This document shows, piece after piece, positions 56,370 through 64,000 of a DNA stretch of 64,000 nucleotides. Both the position numbers and the translations under genes were made by a program. Source of the stretch: Stropharia rugosoannulata. Taxonomy: Eukaryota; Basidiomycota; Agaricomycetes; Agaricales; Strophariaceae. Positions within the stretch are counted from its first letter, which is position 1. The number at the start of each line of letters is the position of its first letter. The notes below the pieces were generated by a model, which was given only the letters and a program-made list of their open reading frames with translations, was not told the origin of the DNA and made no database searches. The stretch lies in NCBI GenBank assembly GCA_028532985.1, contig JANCIK010000002.1, forward strand, positions 2,232,001 through 2,296,000, in the 5' to 3' direction.

Positions 56370-57865
56370 TTATTCTGAAAACGTTGATTCGCTGTAGCTA
56401 CCCAATGACCCAGATATATCTGTACCCATGTCTATATCGGAACTGAATTCATATTCACTTTCACTTGGTTCATTCTCGGCGAGGGCAACTGTATACCTAT
56501 GCGTCTCTTTGACTTCTTCCCCACACCTTAAGCATTCCCAGCCTGAACCATCATCCGCTTCATCCGCGGTTTTTATTACCCTTTCAGATATGCAATGGTA
56601 ACAGTAGATATGTCCGCAGGATGTCTGATATGGGTTATAAATTGGATGCTGGGGAGGCCGTGTTTCTGAGTCCTCTTCTGAAGACTCAAGCGTTAATGAC
56701 GTGAAGATATTAGTGGGCTCGGAGACGTTGAGGTTGAATAGTGCATTCTCGGCGCATATGGCGCATTGGTCTTGTGGCAGGGCCGAGAACTTTCCCCGTT
56801 TTCGCAGTGTCCTGCAGTCTTGTGCCGTCTCATGTTCAAGTCCCAGTAATTTCTGAAATGGTGATAAAGCGAGGTATGAAATCGAAGCTAGTTGTGCATT
56901 GTAACGGTAGAATTTGCGACGTAGTGTTCGAGCGCTTAGAAGAGGAAGCAGGAAAAGTAAGAATTCCTATCAAGCTTGTCAAGCAGCTGAATGAAGCAAG
57001 AAAAAGAGGTTTCGTACCGTAAATGCATGCCATACCATCTGGCGATTCATGAATTCGTAGCTAACATCACGTTTGACTAGTCTTCGCGATGGTACGAGAC
57101 TCATTCTTAGTACCCTGTCAATTAGAGTCCTGTACCTGACAAACAAGAAAGATATAAGCCTCGGAAAACGTAGTAGTAGAGCTACGTACTTCCCGTTCCA
57201 TAAAAAGGTAATAAAGCTGGCTAAACCTAGGCCAGCATGGACGGATTCAGCGGTTCCAAAAGCTTCCCAAATCTTTCGCCGATAATCTGAAGTTGGAGCA
57301 TCTGGCCAAGCATGAGACAGTGCATACGTCCGAAAGCGATTGTGTAGATAGGGAAGAATCAGAGTGAGGCTTCCATGAATTAAAAGGGTTTTTCGAGGTA
57401 ATCCCGAAGCTGGATAAGGGGTAAATTATAACCGTAGTTAACCAGAAAATTAAGGAGAAACATACGAGCAAGATTGGATGAAGCGGTTGGGACGACATAA
57501 CGAAGATCTTGAAGCTTCGCGCCATATGTGGCCCCAGTATCCCAGACTGATAATTTGTAAAGCACCAATTGAATGAGTAAGCTCAGCTCTGGCTCGACGC
57601 GCGATCGGAAGTTCGTCTAACGCCAATGTTATCGTTACCATCCGTTTTACATGAAAACGATGAACATACATACGTTTATCAGGGACAGCGCCTTATTAAC
57701 AGGATCCTGTATTAGAGTGGCGAGTTCTTTATCCAGCAACTCTGCGTCCAACTGCCCCACACGTATGATACGCGAGCGGAACGAGTGGTTGATTGTTCTG
57801 CTTTCTTTGAGGATTGGTTCAGCATATCTCCAAGCAGATTCTAATGCAGAGTCCTGTGGATGCAT
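56370..57865 (-). CDS. PEX2: Peroxisome biogenesis RING E3 ligase PEX2
   Basis: One of the three peroxisomal membrane RING ligases (Pex2/10/12) that ubiquitinate Pex5. The start MHPQDSALESAWRYAEPIL is the first ATG; then IRVGQLDAELLDKELATL, LYKLSVWDTGATYGAKLQ, LSYVVPTAS-like residues and several hydrophobic segments (Pex2/12 N-terminal domain), including HAGLGLASFITFLWNGKYV. The C3HC4 RING follows: CAICAE, then SCGHIYCYHC and WECLRCGE. An acidic insert (SSEEDSETRPP) sits between the first and second metal pairs, longer than usual. Ends with acidic/Ser-rich sequence and SESTFSE. About five introns. Orientation and RING spacing favour PEX2 over PEX10/12. Confidence 0.87.
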
Positions 57866-58164
57866 AACAGTCTAATGTGAATGAGTCGATACGTTTAAAA
57901 GCAAGCGGTTGAGAGGGTGCTAACAAAAGTGCAGCGGCAACCGAACTTGGGTTAAGCATTCAGTGAACGTGAAATTCCGCACCGAGCAAAGCACGGGTCA
58001 TACACGTGTAGAAGTCGGCGTTAAGGTTTATAGATTAGATCTTAAGCACGTGAGCGCTTGCAGTAGTTATCTCAATCGAGTCAACCTTTACCTTCATTTG
58101 ACCAGGACCTGCGACGATTATCTAGTACTACGCGGAGCCGACAGATCTGCATATATTGCCTATC
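57866..58164. promoter_or_regulatory. Divergent promoter region (PEX2 / FRS2)
   Basis: About 300 bp. A plus-strand frame (57963-58172) crosses it but overlaps the FRS2 start in another frame and lacks homology. No named element. Confidence 0.35.
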
Positions 58165-60194
58165 ATGTCTGAAGCTCTTCAAAAACTCATATTAGATACC
58201 CTTGACTCGAAATCGCTTATAAAAGATACAAGGGAACTGATTTTGCCTGGGCAGACTCGGCCTGCTTCTTCAAATGAAGATCAAATCATCATCCTTGGAG
58301 CGTTGAATTCTCTGTTGAGTCGTAACGTACGTATCTACTGTACCTTAATGGGCTCTATACTATATATCTGACCGTGTAATAGATGATAAAATATGATACT
58401 CACGAAGTCATATCCCATATCTTAACTGCCGAAGGAACGCTCATCCTCAACGACGGGTCCCATGAAGCCAGAGTGTGGTCCGTTCTTCCTGCGAAGGGAG
58501 AAATGTCCATGACCCCAGTTCAATTAAAAAAAGCCGTTGGAGACGAAACTGCTAAAGTTGGCCAAGGAAGGGCGTTCAAAAATGGGTGGATAGCCAAAGA
58601 AGGCGACGGTTTAGTAAAGGCTGTTCGTCGTCCAGTATAATTTCCATGTTACTATATCTGATATCACCTACATCAAGGTATCAGAAATTCAAGACGCAAC
58701 GCAGAACGACATTAAGGAAATTTCAACGACAGGAACTTTAAAAACAGGAGAAAAGGTCCTAACAGATTTACGAAAGCGAAAGCTCATTGCCCAGAAGTAT
58801 GCACTGATTCGAACTGTCGACGAAACTACGCTCATATTTTTATATCAGAAAGGGGCAATGGTTTACGGTTCACAAAGGAGAACAGTTTAGCACATCCACA
58901 GCCAAACCAGAAACTGATTTGACTGCCGATATGCTTGTGTCGTGAGTGAGCGTCTACAAGATGATATCTTTTACTAATTTAGTGCAAGTGGGTCGTGGAA
59001 GACAGCAACATACAAGAAATACAATTTCGAAGCCGAAGGCACACCAACTTCAGGTGGGGCCCTTCATCCTTTGTTGAAAGTTAGAGAAGAAATTCGCAAT
59101 ATCTTTTTGGAGATGGGGTATGCACATCGCATTTAAAAATATACACCCACTTATAATTTTAGTTTCGCTGAGATGCCTACTTCATCCTTCGTGGAGTCCG
59201 GATTTTGGTGTTTCGACGCCCTCTTCGTGCCGCAACAACATCCGGCTAGAGATTTACAAGACACGTTTTACCTTTCTGGTAATGTATTTTCCCGTTTTTT
59301 TCCCCTTCGCACTGCTGATATGTATGCCCAGACCCTAAGGAGGCACTCCCTCCCAAAGCAGATTACTATGAACGCGTATCAAGGACTCATGAATATGGAG
59401 GATTTGGATCAGTGGGTTACAGGGCGCCTTGGTCTCATGAAGAATCAAGTAAACTCCTTTTGCGCACGCATACAACGGCTTCGTCTGCGCATATGTTATA
59501 TAAACTCGCTGCTAAGTGCCGAGGCGAAATAACTGAAGATATTCCTGGTCTGTCTCCGGCGAAAGATCACAAAGACGATGGCTTCCGTCCCGCCAAGCTG
59601 TTTAGCATAGACCGAGTCTTCCGTAACGAGACTATGGACGCGACCCATTTAGCAGAATTTCACCAAGTCGAAGGTGTTGTTGCTGATCGCGATTTGACGC
59701 TGGCTGATCTCATTGGTTCGTGTTTAACTTGATTACCTTTTGACACAGAAGCTAATCCTATCTTTAAGGTTTCATGAGAGTATTTTTCAACAAAATGGGC
59801 ATTGAGCAAGTGCGCTTCAAGCCAGCTTACAATCCGTACACCGAGGTAAGTGGATAATATGTTGTCGAACGTATCAGCGTGATATCAACATGTATTTAGC
59901 CTTCTCTGGAAATCTTTGCCTTCCACCCAATGCTAGATCGCTGGGTAGAAGTTGGAAACAGTGGCATGTTCCGGCCGGAGATGCTTGAACCTATGGGTTT
60001 CCCCAAGGATGTACGCGTGCATGGCTGGGGTCTTAGTCTCGAAAGGCCAACTATGATTCGGTAAGAACATGATTCTCTCCATTCTTCTCCCCCCCTCACT
60101 ATTTCGTAGCTATGGAATCAACAACATCCGAACGCTTGTGGGGCACAAAGTATCAATAGATGGCGTAGAGAACTCTCAGGCTGTGTTGTTCTAA
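58165..60194 (+). CDS. FRS2: Cytosolic phenylalanyl-tRNA synthetase alpha subunit
   Basis: Charges tRNA-Phe; forms an alpha2beta2 enzyme with FRS1. Start [15 protein letters not shown] at 58165. The N-terminal DNA-binding-fold-like winged-helix region reads [56 protein letters not shown], and [20 protein letters not shown] with [20 protein letters not shown]. Class II motif 1 follows ([20 protein letters not shown]), then DTFYLS, motif 2 ([20 protein letters not shown]), [21 protein letters not shown], and motif 3 ([20 protein letters not shown]). Ends TAA at 60192-60194, only 44 bp from the convergent PRM10-type gene. Short introns; some inner exon edges are approximate. Confidence 0.93.
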
Positions 60195-60238
60195 TAACTA
60201 CTGCGGGGAAATTTATATTTATTGTAGCAACATCTATC

Positions 60239-62616
60239 TCAGAATGAGAATACAGCAGCGTTTTTTCTGGAGCCAAAAGTGTATACTAAGGCCTGACTCA
60301 TGAACAAACCTACCGTTATCCCTATTGTCACAGCAATCATGGCGCCACCAATGTCGATTCCATTTCCATTGGCAGTGATTCCACCAGCCTGAGACAAGCC
60401 TGACTTTGCAAGATCGTCACTCGACAGCCCAGAGAATATTTGCACAGACTTACAGGTACCAAAAATAAAACCCCCGTTACCATAGATGTAAAGGCTGTAC
60501 CGCCCATCCTCCTGGAATAGACATTTCCTAGAATTCCGACAGTGAATGCGCCTATGGCAGACACAACATCGGACCGGTTGAAGATATAGTGGTTTGCTAT
60601 TTTGTTCGATGCATACGAGCAGCATGATATGATGACCATGACGGGCAATTGCCGACTCTTAAAAGGTTGAAGATTCGCAAGAGATGATAGTGTCGAAAAT
60701 AATGGTACGATGATGAACGAGGTCCACAACGGAAATGGCTGCAAGTACCATGGGAATCGCACCGGTCGGTAACACCCGTCGATTATATCTTGTTCTTTTG
60801 GCAAAATTGAATGACTGAAGGTCCATGTCCCGTTCAGGGGAATACCGACATCGTCAGCAGTTCCATTATCGGCCATCCAAATACCAGTAAGGGAAATAGT
60901 ACTGCTTAACTTTGCCGCTAGGTCATCTAGGTGCCGGCGTGTTGTGGGATCAAAAAGAAGATAGAAGTCGTTCCCTATCTGAAGACCAAAGCCCTGACCA
61001 AAGATCAAGTTAGCTGACGCACATAATCCGAGAGTATACAATCACCAAGAACAAGGTGTATATCAATGCGTAGACCATTTTAACGCTGCCACAAACTATG
61101 TTTTTAGATGCAAGCTCAAGCGAGCTACTAACTGTTTAGCTAACAGTACGTTAAGGTCGAATTATACATAGAAGTTTGTCACGTACGAATGAGATAACCA
61201 GGAAGAATTCCAATGATACCTGCAGACGATATAGCCGTATAGCAGAAAATGCGAGTCCGTATGCTGCTCAGGCCCCTGGCGGTAAAGGACACTAAAATCG
61301 ATATTGTAATTCTGAAGTACGTGAAGGAGGAAAGGGTCAGTATTCTGAGCGAATTTGACAGGGACTTACTCAAATACGTTTGCATATAAGGCACTCTTTT
61401 CTGCGACCCGAAGTTGAAGATATGCCAGGACGAAAGCAGCAACACCAGCTATCCACATGTCTATGAAAGATCCCCCAAAGGCCAAAGGACATATCAAGGC
61501 GGAGAGACAAAATGCAAGGAAACAGCGAAAGAACACAGAGTACGGAGGTGGTGCAAGAAGTAACTCGTCTAGTCTCTCGGCTGCGACCAAAGCACTTATT
61601 TCGTCATGAACAACAGCACGGTAAATTACATGGACTTTATGCAAGGCTCCCAGTGAAAGACGCCCACTGCATTTGACGAAATGCGTTTCGGAAGAGCCGT
61701 GTTCTTGGTCGCCGTACGAGCAAATTATAACGCCAGGCAAATGAATAAATTCGGCTTCGACTTCAAGGATGCGAGCAGCAGCGACCAGTTGAGATTCTAT
61801 CCTGTGAGAAGGTGCGCCAAAAGACATAAGCGCTCGGGCTAGCTTCAGAATGAAATCATGTCTCTTTTTCATTGCTATGCAACAGAATAAAAGGTAAATA
61901 CCAAGTAAGAAGATTTTCAAGGATATGATTAAAGCCTTACACGAGATGTTAAACTCTATTCTGATACGTTGGATATGCTTTCGGCGTGTCCGATAATCCA
62001 TTTGGCGTAAAGCATTCTTTTCAAGGTCAGACTGGTCCTGTACATGTTGCGACTTCCCGGTGATTGTTGGGTCATCAGGATCCAGAAAATCAGACACATT
62101 AGATACTTGAGAGAAAGCCGAGTAATCGCGATTCATGGAGCCCACATAACTGTCGCCTCTATAGGCGCCATAAGGACGGTTAAGCTCAGTGGAGTGAAAC
62201 AAGCCAGGTAGCTCGTGAGTCCCAGATCTTGTCATAGAATACCAGTCCATTACATTAGCAAGAAGGCCCTGCCTTTTGTGCACATGTTTTCCTTGTGGGG
62301 CCTCGCCTTGAGCAAGTTCTGCATGATTTGACTTTGAATCTGAGGTATGAGAAGAGCTGTGAACCCTCGGCGGCAACTTCAAACCATAAGAGTGCTCATG
62401 GGACCGTGAAGCAAGCTGTTGTTGGCTACCTGCTTCCTTCCGATCTTCTTCGCTCTCATAACATTGGAGCTTTGAGGTGCCCGTGTTGCTCGGTGGTCTG
62501 ATAGGAGTAGTACTGCGATGGTTGACGCTTTGAGCCGTTTCGGGGTGATCTGCAGCGCCGCTTGCAAAGTTCCAGCCTTGCGTGGGGTGATTGTCGTTGG
62601 AAGCATGCCGTGGCAT
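60239..62616 (-). CDS. PRM10: ThrE/PRM10-type membrane transporter
   Basis: Putative multi-pass transporter of the threonine/serine exporter (DUF1212) family; yeast Prm10 is pheromone-regulated and of unknown substrate. The start at 62616 (MPRHASNDNHPTQGW) begins a long soluble region rich in Ser/His with likely phosphorylation sites. The ThrE domain follows: FILKLARALMSFGAPSHRIE, LEVEAEFIHLPGVIICSYGD, SLGALHKVHVIYRAVVHDEI, then at least eight hydrophobic segments (FLAFCLSALICPLAFGG, FIDMWIAGVAAFVLAYLQL, and GAMIAVTIGITVGLFMSQAL near the end). A lumenal-side loop holds GNDFYLLFDPTTRRHL and ADNGTADDVGIPLNG. Ends VYTFGSRKNAAVFSF. About nine exons. Confidence 0.85.
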
Positions 62617-62994
62617 TGGCCACTATCCGAGTAGGAGGTTGAATGTATTAAAATGAAACGAGTGTGTAGTAGAAGCGCATTGAAGGACTAGCAAATTGCG
62701 CAAACCAGTTTAAAATCAAATATACATGCCCAGTCAGCCGCCCCTATCATCTACGGGGACAACATGTGACCTTCACAGGCCAGGGATTACTACTACCTTA
62801 TTTGGTACATGACTTGCTTCTTCAGGTTACTGCACGGACTCCACTACACGGATGCATCATCCCTTTGGTACTTAGAGTCCTGGGCAGTGTGTGTCTCAGT
62901 AAAGTCGGTGAGCACTTCTTTCTGTACGCGAACAGTCGCGTTAGTCGACTGGTTGGTTGGTTGCATTCGAAAACCCTAAATTCCAGGATCAGTA
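62617..62994. other. PRM10 promoter and 3' end of the DUF6534 gene
   Basis: About 380 bp between tandem minus-strand genes. A plus-strand frame (62766-63161) crosses it but lies antisense to the DUF6534 C-terminus and shows no family features. Confidence 0.35.
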
Positions 62995-64000
62995 TCAGTG
63001 CTCCCCGAAAAATGCAGCGAGATAAATATCTACCACTGAGACGGAGACATCCTCTGTGGTATTGGAAATTGCTTTCAGCGACACCCGGGCGTTCAGAGTG
63101 TCTAGCAGAGTCTACGGTCATCATATATTTAGAAACTCAAACGACAAGTTCTAGTAACTGATGTTCGCTTACATTAGTGTAAATGCGTCCCAGGGGATAC
63201 GCAAACATGGCATACAAGTTTGTATTACGGTGGAGCATAAAGCTGAAAAGATCCCCGAGGGCGAAAATCGATGCGAATAGACCCGTCTGAATGGCGCCAC
63301 GGATGATCCGATTAATTATAGTATCCGTTCGACGGAAGCCTGTCCTTGCTCTAGACAATGTGATAGCTAGACTGGCTGTATGATCTGTTAGAGCTGGGGC
63401 TAGCTCGAGTTGCGTATGCCTCACCGGTGATGAGCAGATCAGCCGCTGTCTGGAAGCTTAGCCAGCAGATGACGAAAGGGCCCAGAGGTCCGAATTTGGA
63501 AACGCTAATTGCGACGTGATTAAGCTACGCAGTTACATCTGAGAAACGAGACGTACGCATGCAGTATTCCAGAGTAGATGCCAGAATATATTCCAAAGAA
63601 CAGTCCAACAACGCTTACAACGCCGATGAGGCCAACTAGGACTTTGCTTTTTGTGAGAACGAGGACACTGTTGACACATACCGATTCAGTTGGCTTCAAG
63701 GCAATAAAATATAGCATACCGTTGTCCCAAGAATATTTGCGTTACAAACGCTGCTACTGCCGTTGCACATGCCGTAAAGGGAATGGTCCATGGTACAACT
63801 GCATTTGCGGTGCGACATTAATGATCAAGTACACCTCGAAAAAGAAAAGTTCACGGAACTTACATGCCAAACTGTCTGGATTCATGTAATTTGTTACACT
63901 GGTTGGGCGAAATGAGACTAGGTGCCTATTTGATAACATCTATAAATCATCTTACCACATATTCCAAGCAGCATAGACGGCACTATCATTGTGGGTCAGC
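62995..64000 (-). CDS. DUF6534 seven-helix membrane protein, N-terminus off the right edge
   Basis: A member of a family much expanded in agaricomycetes; function unknown. The window enters mid-gene: exon ending near 63,955 reads NDSAVYAAWNMC, joined to VTNYMNPDSLA, VPWTIPFTACATAVAAFV and TKSKVLVGLIGVVSVVG. Then GPLGPFVICWLSFQTAADL and the family hallmark SRARTGFRRTDTIINRIIRG (DUF6534), AIQTGLFASIFALGDLFSF, TNLYAMFAYPLGRIYTN, spliced to TLLDTLNARVSLKAISNTTE. It ends YLAAFFGEH with TGA at 62995. All splice phases agree. A signalling or sensing role is sometimes guessed for the family from its GPCR-like topology, but is not shown. Confidence 0.88.

Noticed and set aside
62766..63161. 131-codon plus-strand frame
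   Set aside because: Antisense to the DUF6534 C-terminal exon, whose splice phases and motifs are clear.
1..64000. A secondary-metabolite or other dedicated gene cluster
   Set aside because: The genes are unrelated housekeeping functions with no core synthase, tailoring enzymes or shared theme beyond loose lipid links.

Overview
The window is a gene-dense stretch of a filamentous fungal nuclear genome, most probably an agaricomycete (mushroom-forming basidiomycete). The genes carry many short GT-AG introns of about 45-75 nt, lie on both strands a few hundred bases or less apart, and encode proteins whose best-recognised relatives are basidiomycete, including a DUF6534 seven-helix membrane protein and a DUF2985 membrane protein. 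I saw no rRNA, tRNA, CRISPR array, insertion sequence or intact transposon. All gene models are spliced by eye from splice signals, reading phase and remembered family conservation; no search was run.

Layout. 1-8 kb: ceramide synthase LAG1 (minus, cut by the left edge), RNA exonuclease REX3 (plus), a PHAF1/UPF0183 protein (minus) and DNA polymerase epsilon subunit DPB2 (plus). 8-18 kb: one very large plus-strand gene for a bridge-like lipid-transfer protein of the FMP27/Hobbit (BLTP2) family. 18-27 kb: a DUF2985 membrane protein (plus), OMP decarboxylase URA3 (minus), pseudouridine synthase PUS7 (plus) and an MFS transporter (plus). 27-33 kb: a minus-strand run of MIPC synthase (SUR1 type, GT32), SWT1-like PIN endoribonuclease and the polyadenylation factor PCF11. 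34-39 kb: ribosomal protein RPL9 (plus), isoprenylcysteine methyltransferase STE14 (minus) and mitochondrial GTPase MEF2 (plus). 38-47 kb: a conserved protein of unknown function, EFR3, a secreted aldose 1-epimerase and a single-BRCT protein (all minus). 47-60 kb: folylpolyglutamate synthase (plus), SLX4 (minus), a KAP120/importin-11 karyopherin (plus), PEX2 (minus) and cytosolic Phe-tRNA synthetase alpha subunit (plus). 60-64 kb: a PRM10/ThrE-type transporter and a DUF6534 protein cut by the right edge (both minus).

This is a housekeeping neighbourhood, not an island. Functions touched are sphingolipid synthesis (LAG1, SUR1), inter-organelle lipid transfer and phosphoinositide scaffolding (FMP27, EFR3), DNA replication and repair (DPB2, SLX4, the BRCT protein), RNA processing (REX3, SWT1, PCF11, PUS7) and translation (RPL9, FRS2, MEF2). 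No biosynthetic cluster is implied. The points most worth a second look are two phase-supported GC-AG introns (DPB2, PUS7), an unresolved frame change in DPB2, a probable dual-start mitochondrial/cytosolic FPGS, an orphan conserved basidiomycete gene, and an unexplained ORF-bearing region just upstream of RPL9.
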